This document shows, piece by piece, positions 33,507 through 45,084 of a stretch of 64,000 nucleotides of DNA. The position numbers and the translations under genes were made by a program. Location of the stretch: assembly GCA_949316235.1 (NCBI GenBank), contig OX438752.1, positions 1,015,001 through 1,079,000 on the forward strand. The letters run 5' to 3'. The notes beneath the pieces are model-generated. The model was not told where the DNA came from. It did no database searches and worked only from the letters and a program-made list of their open reading frames with translations. This stretch comes from Oegoconia quadripuncta (Eukaryota > Arthropoda > Insecta > Lepidoptera > Autostichidae). The number at the start of each line of letters is the position of its first letter. The first letter of the stretch is position 1.

Positions 33507-34527
33507 TAGCCCAGGGAAAATACGGTAAAAAATTAGCATAGCTAGACATAATTCAGAACCGACTTATGTAATTGCTATCTTATAGAGGTCTATTAGAGAT
33601 GTAATTTTGAATAATTAAGCCGAAAGGGGCCGTCCATAAATTACGTCATCGATTTTTTCAGATTTTAGACCCCCCCTATAATCATCCTATCGTCATTTCT
33701 TAATGACCCCCCCCCTTCTCCCAAAATTGACGTCATTACTAGTTTGACAAAATAAAACATTGCAGATTTGAGAAAAATAGGGTATTATATAATTAAAGCA
33801 CTTGGTTATAGAATCACCTTTTATTATTTTTACTTTGGCAATAATCATTGATATAATATAACTACTTATTTTTTACTTTTGATGCGGTTTTTTTAAATAG
33901 ATAGACTGATTCTAGAAATAATCTTTTTGTATGTGAAAAATAAACTATAAATAAATAAATAAGAATGACGTCAAACCCCCCCCCCCATCTATCATTTTTT
34001 ACCGTCATCCGCAGACCAACCCCCCCCCCCCCCTAATTTAGAATGACGTAATATATGGACGGCCCCAAAGCAACAGGAGCGCTTAGTCTAGATTTCTCTA
34101 GAAAACCCTATTTTTAATATGAATCTTAATAACAATAAATACTAACGGACATTTAACTAGGTAGACTTTTGTTAAACACAGTTACCTTATTGATGGATGA
34201 AGCATGTTATAATTAGGCATGCATGTGTTTTAGCTGAAAATGTCGTCGAGCTGCATTGCTTAAGAAATAAAAACGCAAACTAATATTTTGTAACGATAAT
34301 GTCTCTAAATGAAGAAAAGAAAAAATTTTAAGATATACCCATCAATTGAGCATTTTTTTAAGACACCCATTTTTCAACTTCAGCTTATTTAGTTACTTAG
34401 TACTTGCGTTTCTTACAAATGCTTAATTTTTATCAATTGTTACTACATTTACAACACTTTATTAAATGTTTCAAGAAAATCGCGGTTATTCGTTTTTCCG
34501 AGGTCAAACCGTATTTTCCCTGGGCTA
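33507..34527 (+). mobile_element. TIR family E, reference copy
   Basis: Perfect 20-bp TIR TAGCCCAGGGAAAATACGGT (33507-33526) and its reverse complement (34508-34527). No transposase. Non-autonomous DNA element, about 580 bp without its nested MITE. Other copies at 15345, 56689 and 58757. Confidence 0.88.
33626..34066. mobile_element. 441-bp MITE nested in family E, poly-C rich
   Basis: TIR GGGGCCGTCCATAAATTACG against the reverse of ATGACGTAATATATGGACGG. Four long C-runs (up to 14) next to GACGTCA-type motifs. A hAT-like origin is possible, but no 8-bp target duplication is clear. Confidence 0.75.
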
Positions 34528-34790
34528 TAATATAATTTGATGAACCCAGACATTGTAACATGGTTACGGGTTACACTGTGACGATCAAGGAACCTACTGC
34601 CATCTGTAGCAGTATTATTGTAACCTCACATAAAATGGAGTACAGGAACCATGAGGCTTCAATCCATGAAGTGTCTTTTGTTTGACAGGATGCAATATTT
34701 TCGCCAAATCAAAAACGATCTTCAAATGTTATTGGTTTTTTTTTAATAAGACGGTAGTAAGTCCACAGTGATCGACCACAGTGTATCTAG

Positions 34791-35803
34791 ATAGGGTTTA
34801 GGATCCGATTTCGAAAGACAGATAAGCGAAAGCCATTTGTGCGACGCCAGATAATCGAAGTGCCATATGCACGAAACGCCATATAGCCAAAGGGCCATTT
34901 AATCGAAAAGACAAATACGCGAAAGCTATTGTATGTACAGATCGAATGTACAGTTCGATAATATTACAAATATGTCAACCCAACATCGAACCTAACCAAC
35001 AGTGTCGGGGTGCCCCGACCCATATTGCTCGCTACAGATAGGGGTCTATAACATCGAACCTAATCAACAGTGTCGGGGTGCCCCGACCCATATTGCTCGC
35101 TACAGATAGGGGTCTATAACATCGAACCTAACCAACAGTGTCGGGGTGCCCCGACCCATATTGCTCGCTACAGATAGGGGTCTATAACATCGAACCTAAC
35201 CAACAGTGTCGGGGTGCCCCGACCCATATTGCTCGCTACAGATAGGGGTCTATAACATCGAACCTAATCAACAGTGTCGGGGTGCCCCGACCCATATTGC
35301 TCGCTACAGATAGGGGTCTATAACATCGAACCTAACCAACAGTGTCGGGGTGCCCCGACCCATATTGCTCGCTACAGATAGGGGTCTATAACATCGAACC
35401 TAACCAACAGTGTCGGGGTGCCCCGACCCATATTGCTCGCTACAGATAGGGGTCTATAACATCGAACCTAACCAACAGTGTCGGGGTGCCCCGACCCATA
35501 TTGCTCGCTACAGATAGGGGTCTATAACATCGAACCTAACCAACAGTGTCGGGGTGCCCCGACCCATATTGCTCGCTACAGATAGGGGTCTATAACATCG
35601 AACCTAACCAACAGTGTCGGGGTGCCCCGACCCATATTGCTCGCTACAGATACATTAGATCTTATGGCTTTCGCATATTTGTCGTTTCGATTATATGGCC
35701 CATCGGCTAAATGGCGTTTGATTCATATGGCACTTCGATTAACTGGCGTCGCACAAATGGCTTTCGCTTATATATGTCTTTCGAAATCGTGTCCTAAACC
35801 TAT
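34791..35803. mobile_element. TIR element with minisatellite core
   Basis: Arms of about 130 bp, 34791-34930 against 35660-35803 inverted, about 85-90% identical by eye (both contain AAGCGAAAGCCATTTGTGCG and GACGCCAG). Each arm is itself built of short related CGAA...GCCAT phrases. Between them lies the 68-bp array. No transposase or clear target duplication. Confidence 0.8.
34983..35652. repeat. 68-bp tandem array, about ten units
   Basis: Unit starts at 34983 and every 68 bp to 35595. Each unit contains the perfect hairpin GTCGGGG-TG-CCCCGAC. Units are identical except for one C/T site. No open frame of interest. Confidence 0.97.
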
Positions 35804-36350
35804 CAAGATATGTATGACAGTGAATGTGTAAAGATAAATTTATTAACATCAAAGTGCGAGTACTCTGAATTGAATTTTCAGCCTCAGTCACTCTCAGACT
35901 AAAACAAAACGGAGCGCTAATACAGACTGTAACTGCAAAGATCTATGACACCAACTTCTCTACTCGAAGAAAATTGTTGTCCAGTATTAAACTTTACAAT
36001 TACAGAAGTTATTCCCAAAGTTGCAGTTACAACCTGTATGCCGGAAACGAGAGAAATAAAAACCATTTAGATTCAGTAAATACCTACCCACAAACTTTAG
36101 CAGTAATTTAACATTACAAATGAGTAGTATATTTAAAAAAAAAATCGTCTCTCGGTTGTATTAATTTTCGATTTAATCGACTCTAAACATTTGGCTTCGT
36201 TTTGGTTTCATGAGTATTCAATAGAATGGACAATTACCAATTAAATACGTGAGCTGTTCCATTAGCTACATATCCGTGCGTCTTATGAACAACATACACA
36301 TGCAAGTACTATAAAAACAGTCACCATTACTTGAAACATCGAAAATTTAA
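35804..36350. other. Intergenic, nothing recognised
   Basis: AT-rich, no coding or repeat signal. Confidence 0.4.
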
Positions 36351-36356
36351 ACTCGA

Positions 36357-36450
36357 CGACCTGTTTGGTGTAGTGGTTAAAAACTCTGACCACTATACCG
36401 ACAGGTCGCGGGGTCGAATCCCGCTAGGGGCATATGTTTGTGTGATGAAT
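36357..36450 (+). mobile_element. SINE B head fragment
   Basis: GACCTGTTTGGTGTAGTGG, GGTCGCGGGGTCGAATCCCG, then truncation after TGTGATGAATACG. Confidence 0.75.
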
Positions 36451-36628
36451 ACGTATAATGGTGGCAAAATAAAAACTCTTTCTTCCAAATAACTTATATC
36501 TACTTAATGCATCACTAATGAGTATCATCGTGGTATCAACGTAAACATACATAAACCATTACGCCGAAAAATATAGACAAAACAGGTTTGGGTTTTACGC
36601 ATCATCTCGGACGTGCCATGTTAAGGTG

Positions 36629-36813
36629 CCGCCGCCCTCAGGGAACGGACCTCCCGTAGTTATGGGGGGAAGGACCTGGAGCCGCTGACGCGTTCCCAGG
36701 TCCTCTCTACCGCCGAGGAAGGTCGCCGCGGGGTTTTAGAGTCCCACATAACCGACTCGCCGTCACCCAGGCGAGCGGTACGCGTAATGAGTTTCCCCGC
36801 GTCAAAAAAAAAA
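36629..36813 (+). mobile_element. 5'-truncated LINE 3' end
   Basis: GC-rich 185-bp insert ending in an A-run, flanked by a perfect duplication ATGTTAAGGT (36619-36628 and 36814-36823). Contains CCCAGGCGAGCGGTACGCGT, a 3' UTR type I recall from lepidopteran non-LTR elements. Confidence 0.75.
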
Positions 36814-37021
36814 ATGTTAAGGTCGCTGTATACGTGACGTGTTTCAGCGGACGGGACTGGACGTGAATTTTTAGGCAAATCGTTTAATAAACAATATATA
36901 CATGTAGTGCAAAAGAAAGCGCTCAAGTCCTGTAATAACATGTTTCTCAAAACAAACTTATCGCTATAGCTAGTTAGGCAGTAAACCGGTGAAATTAGAT
37001 CCACTTTACGAGCAAGTACGA

Positions 37022-37150
37022 CTTCAAACTTCAAGAATTTATTTCAACGTAAGATACATGATATAATTTATTGAATGTCAATTTAAATCTACTGGAAATA
37101 AAAAAGTTTATTGCATTTCTCTGTCAGTCGGTATGTCCAAGCTACTACCG
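37022..37150. mobile_element. LINE 3' tail fragment
   Basis: Shares CTTCAAACTTCAAG and GTTGAATGTCAATTTAAATC-type sequence with 24168-24300. Confidence 0.5.
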
Positions 37151-37594
37151 CTTCGGAAATGGAAAATTATGTTTATGTTGAAAAGTAATTTAAAAAACCC
37201 CCCAAACGTGTGTCCACAGTGAAGTTAGGCTATTTCTGTTATTCGTTCGATAATCTGTCACCGCATTAGTGTCGTCGGTGTCTGTCCGTCTCTTCTTGCC
37301 TGAACTCCTCGTACATGACGGTAGCATCTCAAGCGTGTGAAACCTAATCAAACCGGTGGGTGAGCCGTAGAAAAATATTGTTTATAATAATATTGTTTTA
37401 TTCATTTATCGTCTAACACACACTTTTGTGCTACTCAGATAACCTACAATCGTTAAAACGATGTTCGGTAATCACCGTGATCCGTTTTAATTATTGGAGT
37501 GTAGGATAATCTGAGCAATGCAAAACTATAGCAGGATTGATACTTGTAACAGCTTGATACTTGTTTTTCCCTGTTATGGCTTTGTTTATGAGAT

Positions 37595-37987
37595 GGCTTT
37601 TTGGCGGGAACTCGGCGAGTGAAGTAGCATTTTTCTTTATAATTCTTATAATCTGTGCATTCTAACTTTTGAAGCTTAATAATGGCAGAATATTGTGCAG
37701 CAAACGTTAGTGATGGTGTACAAGTGAAAGGAAGTGTAAATTAAAGTGCGTAACGGAGCTTTCGGGTTCCCTCAAGAAGCCCCCAAAATCTTTTGTAAAG
37801 CATTCTGCCACTTTACTGAAGAATGACTTGACCGTGACTAGACTCTGTATACGCCAAGTATACGACGAATTACTTGTTTTGACTGAGACTGACATAAAAA
37901 CTGAAGAAATAAGAGAAATAAGACATGGCTGTTATGGGCTAGATCCCTTTGCCTTCTCCTAGAGGAGAGAATGAAACCAAAAAAAAA
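37595..37987 (+). mobile_element. Element D copy 5 (tail type 1, full length)
   Basis: Target duplication TGTTTATGAGAT at 37583-37594 and 37988-37999. Ends CCTAGAGGAGAGAATGAAAC then A-rich. Best full-length type 1 copy. Confidence 0.92.
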
Positions 37988-37999
37988 TGTTTATGAGAT

Positions 38000-39248
38000 A
38001 TATAATTTACTTGAGGCAACACCGTCGACTGCCATTCCATTGGGTACCAGCAGTTAATGTTTTTGATAAATACGGACCAATAAACATATTCACATCGTTG
38101 TTATCTGGATTATAAAACGATTAGAAAGTTTGAATTTAAACTTAAAACGTATTTGTTGAATGTACAAAAAAAGTAATCGTGAGACTTACCTCATTCGCGT
38201 TGTTTTTAATACTTAGCGGCCTAGATCACGTATTTTTGTCATCATTTGTAGGTAATGAAACTTATTCATTACATGCTGCAATCTGTGTTTGTTTTTAATT
38301 TTTAATAAGTATATTGTTAACACTTATTTATAACATTCTCACTCGATTTTATTAATGTTTATTCCACACATTACTTTTTATTTATATTCAGTGTTGGTGA
38401 AACGTCCGTACGTCACGCGAGGCTCCACAGAAAATCAGCGTTGTAGTTATTAATACAACTGCAACTCATGCTGAGTGGAGACCTTTTTGGCACCACTTTA
38501 CGACACCGATTTCTAATCGATCTTAGGATTGAGATCGAGTTTATCTTGTAATATGATTTTTAGCTGTGTATTAAGTATGTTATTGTTATTTTTTTCTCTC
38601 AGTTTTTGTATAACTAATGTGTCGTCCAGTATGTCAAATAAACGTTTTCTATTCTATTCTACCCGCCGCCATCACAACAAAAATTTATTTGCACGTAATG
38701 ACGCGTAAAACCACGCTGCTTGTATCGCTACTACATACAATATAACAAAATCTATACAATTATGTACAAAACAATCCACATTACTATAACATTGCACGCA
38801 CCGTGTCACTCCGAAATTGACATTAAACTTGTATTTGTAGTAAATAACAGAATACTGATTCGCGACTCGTCCACGGAGCACAGAAGACAGCAGTCACTGA
38901 CTTCCTGTCGAATATCCTGCCCACTGTGAAAATACAACAGCTGTTGCGACCGTATAATATATTGCTAGGTACATTTACGCGAAACTTATGTGTTATTTCG
39001 AAGAGCGTCACAGGGTTTGTATATAAAGATAAGTGTCCCTTACCACACTCCTAATTACATTCTATTCCAGATTAATTCGCCCATAAAGTGATAGAACACT
39101 GCGCGTTCGCCCCAAGATTTTTTTGCAAAAGTATTGTTTTATAATGAATCGTTATTATTCAAAATTACAGACTTAATAAGATTGTGTTAAAAGCAAGTCA
39201 ATAGACTTTAGATCAAAACATTCTGGTACAGAATGAATTTTATTATAA
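38000..39248. other. Intergenic, no recognised gene
   Basis: A LINE-like tail with TTCTATTCTATT repeats ends near 38660. Otherwise unannotated. Confidence 0.4.
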
Positions 39249-39256
39249 GTATTTAC

Positions 39257-39725
39257 ACTTACCGACTCATAGTCACACCAAGTTATCACACCAGTGTTAC
39301 AAACAGGATTCTTTTTCTTGTTAGTCACACTACTAATGTTTCCACACCATTTATTGTATTTATTCCCTAACTAGTGCTGTCCTAGCCTGTCCTGTTCTGT
39401 AAAATGGAAATCATCTGGGATGTCATCTATATTTAACTGGCGCAAGCGAGCCGGACGAGTGCGAGCGAAGCGAGCATGGGAGTTTTTGGCACCCCGACAT
39501 GGATAGGTTAGAAGGGTATGGCGGAAGCGAGCCCGCCATACCCTTCGTGTTAGGTTGACATTATTATATATTAGTTTGTTCCTGTTAAACCTAAATTTTC
39601 AACAGGTACAGCACTAGCAATTATAGTATAAATGGTGTGGAAAAATTAGTAGTGTGACTAACAAGAAAAAGAATCCTGTTTGTAACACTGGTGTGATAAC
39701 TTGGTGTGACTATGAGTCGGTAAGG
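39257..39725. mobile_element. 469-bp MITE with long TIRs and 8-bp target duplication
   Basis: Direct repeats GTATTTAC at 39249-39256 and 39726-39733. The terminal arms run about 95 bp or more (CTTACCGACTCATAGTCACA onward against 39605-39725) and are almost perfect complements. The interior has GAGCGAAGCGAGC phrases and a 14-bp perfect stem. No coding capacity. The 8-bp duplication suggests a hAT- or P-type transposase, not provable here. Confidence 0.9.
39511..39546. repeat. 14-bp perfect hairpin in the 469-bp MITE
   Basis: GAAGGGTATGGCGG (39511-39524), loop AAGCGAGC, CCGCCATACCCTTC (39533-39546). Confidence 0.9.
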
Positions 39726-39734
39726 GTATTTACC

Positions 39735-40965
39735 TGGCCGATATACTGGGATGAGTTTTTTACCATAAGAAAAAAAATAGGACATATTAGGTAAGTGAAA
39801 TACAATGTATTGGGTAGTTTAATTTATCTTTTTCGAAATAAAAAAAAATTTAATTGTGTCATTTGACGGTCGCGTTTTGTAGCCTCTTCCACATATTACA
39901 TCATTAAATTAAATAAATAACGAAAACATTGTTGCTATAAATCTTAATGTTTTATTTTTTGTTAATTATGTTCCTATAACAGTGATGTTTTGTTAATGTA
40001 TTGTTCTATATTTTAAGTATCGCTCTTTGTCTGCAATAAAAAACTTTAAATTCGTTTTCCCTTCCGAGGGTTCTTACAGAGGTAAGCTCGCCTTTTGTGT
40101 ATTGTAATTTCTGTCCTATGTTTGTTCAATGTATATTTGTATACTTATATATGCAATAAAGTGTTTAAAGTGTTTAAAACTTGGAGAAAATATGAGTTCC
40201 AAAGACATTTCGCATGATAGGGACCCAACGAATCAGTCGCATATCAACAACAGGAAGACGGGTGCGTTTTTTTTTTTTTCAAAAAAAAAAAAACTACCTC
40301 TGACAATAGCTTCTATTTGACTTACCTAATATGCCCAATTTGATTCCTTGCGGTAAAAAAACTCATCCGGTATGTAAAAGAAGATTGAAACATTTTGTGA
40401 TGAGATATTTTGTGGCCAACTAGTTTGGACCGCGCCTCACTAGACTGGCCTAAGCTCTGGCAATTATCTATCATAAATACAAAATTGGTTTAAAAAGTTC
40501 GCATGTGAAACTTTGCGGCAAACAGCTCGAATTTAGCCGGAATACCGAAGTAAGCTCTGGTCGGTATGTTATATACAAAGATAAAATCGTTTTATGATGA
40601 GCATTGCGTGTTACTCTATTGCTTATTTACAAATAGTTAAATCGAACTACACTTTCCTACTATTAAATAGATCTGCATTGAGACATAGTCGTGTGCAGTA
40701 GCTGCCGATAACGCGTATGGGCAAAGTTCGGTTCCGTTTAGGAATAACTATTGAATTTTCAATGAATGCCTGACCATAGTCAAAAGTTTCTTGAAGTGCT
40801 ACAACACAGCATTGTATGTAATCATTGTCAAGAAACTGTTACGCGTATATGATAGCAAATCCTTGCAGTCGTCGCTGGGCAGCTAAATACATTATAGATA
40901 TTGATAATTTACTTTTGTATGACGTAACCACACCGATGCATTGTGCTGTGAAAGCTTATATTGAG
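39735..40965. other. Intergenic with LINE tail remnant
   Basis: 40020-40165 resembles LINE 3' tails (GGTAAGCTCGCCTTTTGTGT, TGCAATAAAGTGTTTAAAG). No genes seen. Confidence 0.4.
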
Positions 40966-40969
40966 ATGT

Positions 40970-41165
40970 TTTTTTTTATGCACAACGGATTAGCGCTTGC
41001 CCTCCATCACACCTGATGTTAAGTGAAGATGAGGCCAAGGGTGGAAGCAAACCCGGAAACCCCATCTTATTTGGGGGACTAGCTATCTTATCTCTGACAA
41101 CCGGAACACAACAAGGCTAATCATTATTGTTTGGCGGCATACTTAGATAGCTTGCTTACTATCGG
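40970..41165 (-). mobile_element. SINE A partial copy
   Basis: T-run, ATGCACAACGGATTAGCGCT, body; the head is missing. Confidence 0.75.
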
Positions 41166-41169
41166 ACCG

Positions 41170-41945
41170 GTCGCTTAATGTATTTCGCTGCCCGCGTTTA
41201 ATTTAAACCAATCACAAGTCTTTGTTATATTCGTAGTTGAAAGCGTTACCGGATCGTGGAAGATGTACCAAGAAAATATAAAAACAAATCGTCTGCATTA
41301 ATTTTAAAATGATACGCTTACGGCACAAATTGAACAGAAATATGTGCTTAAGTACTAAAACCTATAATCACAAGCCGTATTCTATATGAACATGGAAAAT
41401 TGAATCGTATCAACTCGTCATAGCAAGAGCTTTTCAATGAAAATCGAAATTTCTTTGTACATAGGTAAACCTACAATACGATATTGATAAATAAACACGT
41501 TGTACTTTATCCTAAGATATATAGTTGGTTTTGTTTACTTAAGTGTTAATAAGATTGCGAAAACAGGGTTGATTTTTTAGAACTATCGACGTACGCTCGG
41601 GTTATCACCAAATTCGAGTAAATCTCTAAAACTATTTATTACACATATTTACCTTTCCAAAGTTAAGATCAAGTTATTTGACCTCTATTAATGGACACGG
41701 ACAAGTTATTGCTTCGAGTACTCAAAAGTAACGCCTCATAAACCGGTAACCTATCTATTCTCTGCGAAACTCAGTCATTTTTTTTTGGATGTTTTGTGAT
41801 AGAAATTTTATACACCAGCCGGACTCAAAGAAAGGCATACCTATTCTTTTAAAAATTAAGCTAAAAGAAAATTTTAGGATAATAATTACACGAATTTGGT
41901 AATCTACGTAACGTTAGTTACATGTTCTGTGATATTTCTCGTTCG
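41170..41945. other. Intergenic, nothing recognised
   Basis: AT-rich, no coding or repeat signal noticed. Confidence 0.4.
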
Positions 41946-41952
41946 CTTTCGC

Positions 41953-42618
41953 GGTCGTCAGAAAAGTTCCTGGCCTCACTATGACATAAGAATTTTTTTA
42001 ATAAAATCTCCTTCGCACTACAACTTCTTGAGCGTTCCATATTAAAAATTCAGGCAATATTGACGGTTAATTTTTGATGTACTTTTTTGAAAAAATGAAT
42101 AAAATCGAGTATATTGTTCTGCTCCATCATTTTCTTTATTTATAAGTAAGCAACTGTTCGTCTCTCAAATAAATTAATTTTAAAGGGCAGCTGAATTTAA
42201 ACGCGGTCGTACCAGCTTAATTGATGATGAGCGTCTAGGACGGCCAAGAACCGCGACCGACGTTAACATCGAAAAAGTATACCAAATGCAAGACGATCGT
42301 CAAATCAAGGTCGGAGAGATACTATAAGCTGTAGACCACCGAATTCACCAGCCCTGGCTCCCAGTGACTTTTGTGCTATTTCCTAGACTCAAACTTTCGC
42401 TCGGTAGATATAGATTTTCATGTAACGAAACGGTCATGCTTCCGTAAATGTATTGCAGAGCAAGATGCCAATTATCATTTGGACGCGTTAAATGAATGGG
42501 AGCATCGAGAAGTGTATGTGTTTACGAGGAGATTATGTTGAAAAGAAGAACATAATCTGACCGAATAAATAGTTCTTTCCAGGTCAGGCCAGAAACTTAT
42601 CCGATGATCCTCGTAGGT
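41953..42618 (+). pseudogene. Internally deleted mariner transposon
   Basis: Left end GGTCGTCAGAAAAGTTCCTG and right end with GGCCAGAAACTTATCCGATG are imperfect inverted repeats of mariner type. Inside, MNKIEY (42098) and FKRGRTSLIDDERLGRPRTA match the mariner transposase N-terminal DNA-binding region. SPALAPSDF matches the catalytic-region PDLAPSDF motif with its Asp lost or shifted. About 660 bp against about 1.3 kb for an intact element, so the middle is deleted. Stops and frameshifts make it inactive. Confidence 0.8.
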
Positions 42619-42841
42619 TGGACCTTTTCATTGATTCGGGCAACATAAACCGTTTGATACTCAGACGATCGTTGCATTTCTTTTGTCCGTTCGACGTAGG
42701 TGTATGTTCGTTTCGCCCGTTTGCTGCGAACAAGTAAAATTAAATATTTTAAACTCACGACGAAAACAATGGGTAAGGAAACAAATTACTCGTCACATTC
42801 CATTAGGTAAGATTGTGGTGAAACTCGTATCAAGTCATATA

Positions 42842-43172
42842 ACCGCCTCCGTGGCTCAATGTAAACAACATTGGGTTTACGTTTCGGAAGTCGCGGGTTC
42901 GATCCCCAGCGGGGTACATGTTTAAGTACTCGGTTTGGTTGGTGGTAGGGCATTTTAAATGTCCGCCTGGCTAGCTACCACCATCTTATCTAAATCTGCC
43001 GCCAAGCAGCAATGTTAATAGCATTGTCGTGTTCCGGTTGTCAGAGATAAGATAGCCAGTCCCCCAAATGTGTTGGGGTTTCCGGGTCAGTACGCTTCCA
43101 TCTTCGACCTCATCTTCACTTAACATCGGGTGTGATTGAGGTCAAGTACCAACCCGTTATGCATAAAAAAAA
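42842..43172 (+). mobile_element. SINE A full-length copy
   Basis: ACCGCCTCCGTGGCTCAATG head, GGTTCGATCCCCAGCGGGGT, body, A-tail. A good reference copy for the family. Confidence 0.92.
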
Positions 43173-43311
43173 AATGATGAGAGCGCATGGTTTACATGCT
43201 ACCTATATACGCGAACTGATTAACAAAACGTGGTATCGGCGTAAATAGCCGAATATGCATTTTGCCAACGGTAAGGAACAAGTCGATGGATCGTTTTGGT
43301 TTGGATATTTA

Positions 43312-43530
43312 GTTTGGATATTTAGTACTCGGTTTGGTTGGTGATAGGGCATATTAAATGTCTCTGCCGCCAAACAGCAATGTTAATAGCATTGTTGTGT
43401 TCCGGTTGTCAGAGATAAGATAGCCAGTCCCCCAAATGTGTTGGGGTTTCCGGGTCACTTCGACCTCATCTTCACTTAACATCAGGTGTGATTGAGGTCA
43501 AGTATGAAACCGTCGCGCATAAAAAAAAAA
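43312..43530 (+). mobile_element. SINE A copy (headless, internal deletions)
   Basis: TTTAGTACTCGGTTTGGTTG to CGCGCATAAAAAAAAAA. Confidence 0.8.
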
Positions 43531-43869
43531 TAGTATAGGTATTATTAAATTAAAGTTACCACTGTGAACTTCATTGCGTTGTAGAAGAGGCTAGATCTCT
43601 TAAAACAAATTTCTAAAAAAAAAAAAAAAAAAACAATTGCTGCTTTAATAATATAATGGAGTCGTGATATTTCGATCGGTGAAATTTTTCATAAATACAT
43701 AAAGAAGTTATTGATTTTTTTGAAAATAGCTACAGCAGTTCTAAGTACATTATCCGACGCAATGAAATTCACAGTGCTAATGTTAATCTAATAGTCTATA
43801 TTTTATTACTAAGTACCTATACTATATCTAAAGCAAGCTACCGATTTGTTAGACAACATTTTTATTCTA

Positions 43870-44300
43870 TCAATCAATCAATCAAAATATTTTATTTCAC
43901 AGGATAAAATTATCACTTGAAAACGTCACTATTAATATTAATATTACATTATAGTTTAAATTTACTGCTCATTCACAAAGCCGACTCCCCAGAGAAGAAC
44001 GAGCAAGAAACTCTAGGGTTGCTCTTTTAAACAGATTATAGGTTGCGATTTGATAATTATATGAATAATAAGACAGTTATGTCCATGCTTGCTTATCATT
44101 CAAATAGTCAGTGATTTTATAATAGCCTTTTGTTAATAATTTCTGTTTTATGATTGCTTTAAATTTATTTAAAAGTATATTTTGAATGTCTACTGGAACC
44201 TTATTATAAAAGCGTATACATTGCCCTTTGAAGGATTTACTAACTTTGTGAAGTCGGCTAACATAAATAGATAACTGGTTCTTATTCCTTATCTATCTAT
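43870..44300 (-). mobile_element. CR1-like LINE 3' fragment
   Basis: Reverse complement of 3240-3660, including the tandem (CAAT)n end near 43872-43884. Very close to the 2879-3670 copy. Confidence 0.8.
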
Positions 44301-44382
44301 CACTTATCTATCACTGACAGCTACTCTATCCATTTGTAAAAAATCACCGCCTTTAAGATGATAGGAAATTAAGAGTGTAACT

Positions 44383-44764
44383 GGCTTTTTGGCGGGATCT
44401 CAGCGAGTGAAGTTGCATTTTTCTTTATAATTCTTATAATTTGTGCATTCTAACTTTTGAAGCTTAATAATGGCAGAATATTGTGCAGCAAACGTTAGTG
44501 TTGGTGTACAGGTGAAAGGAAGTGTAAATTAAAGTGCGTAACGGAGCTTTCGGGTTCCCACAAGAAGCCGCCAAAATCTTTTGTAAAGCATTCAGCCACT
44601 TTACTGAAGATAGACTTGACCGTGACTAGACTCTGTATACGACGAATTACTTGTTTTGACTGAGACTAACTTATAAACTGAAGAAACAAAATTTTTCACA
44701 CGAAACTGGCAGTAATGTCCCTCGACAGTGAGGTTGACTGGTTGCCATCCTCAAAAATAAGAAG
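44383..44764 (+). mobile_element. Element D copy 6 (tail type 2)
   Basis: Target duplication AAGAGTGTAACT at 44371-44382 and 44765-44776. Lies just 3' of the glycosyltransferase-like gene's last exon. Confidence 0.9.
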
Positions 44765-44800
44765 AAGAGTGTAACTCTGCAAATTACATGGTAAATACAC

Positions 44801-45054
44801 TCACGTGGTGGAATGAGCCGTGAGAGGCTCAGTGTGGTAGTCGTCAGTGGAGTTCCTCTCCAAGGTCGCGAGCTCCGCGCGTGCGTCGGCGTCCGGGACA
44901 CGGCGCCAGTGGGAGCCGCGGACCGCGTACTGGCCCTCCTCGAACCCAGAGCGGAGCCCCAGCACGATGCTCAGGGCCGACGCGTCTTGACCGTGGCATC
45001 CAGAGTACCGGTACTGAGGCTTCTTGTCGAACCGACAGCCGACTGATTGCGCAC
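44801..45054 (-). CDS. Glycosyltransferase-like (DUF1647-type) gene, last exon
   Basis: GC-rich minus-strand exon after acceptor TTATTTCCAG. It starts with two bases that complete Gly with the last base of the upstream exon. It encodes AQSVGCRFDKKPQYRYSGCH, then DASALSIVLGLRSGFEEG, and ends at TGA (44803-44801). The CRFDKK...Y-x-GCH-x2-D-x-SA-x-x-I order recalls invertebrate DUF1647-type, glycosyltransferase-like proteins; this family call is from memory. A donor-like AC-GTGAGT overlaps the stop, so the exon could instead splice onward at 44805. The 83-residue length and the charged Thr/Ser-rich end suit a true C-terminus. Confidence 0.65.
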
Positions 45055-45084
45055 CTGGAAATAAGTTAGGTAAGATAATAAATA

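Noticed and set aside
34983..35652. CRISPR-like array
   Set aside because: Units are contiguous and fully repeated with no unique spacers, in a eukaryotic genome. It is a minisatellite; the same holds for 23686, 56790 and 63554.
35622..35831. 69-codon ORF at the right arm of the minisatellite element
   Set aside because: It runs across the inverted repeat arm; no coding evidence.
42842..42915. tRNA genes suggested by A/B-box-like blocks (here and at all SINE heads)
   Set aside because: The acceptor ends do not pair, and each is joined to a repeated SINE body with an A-tail.
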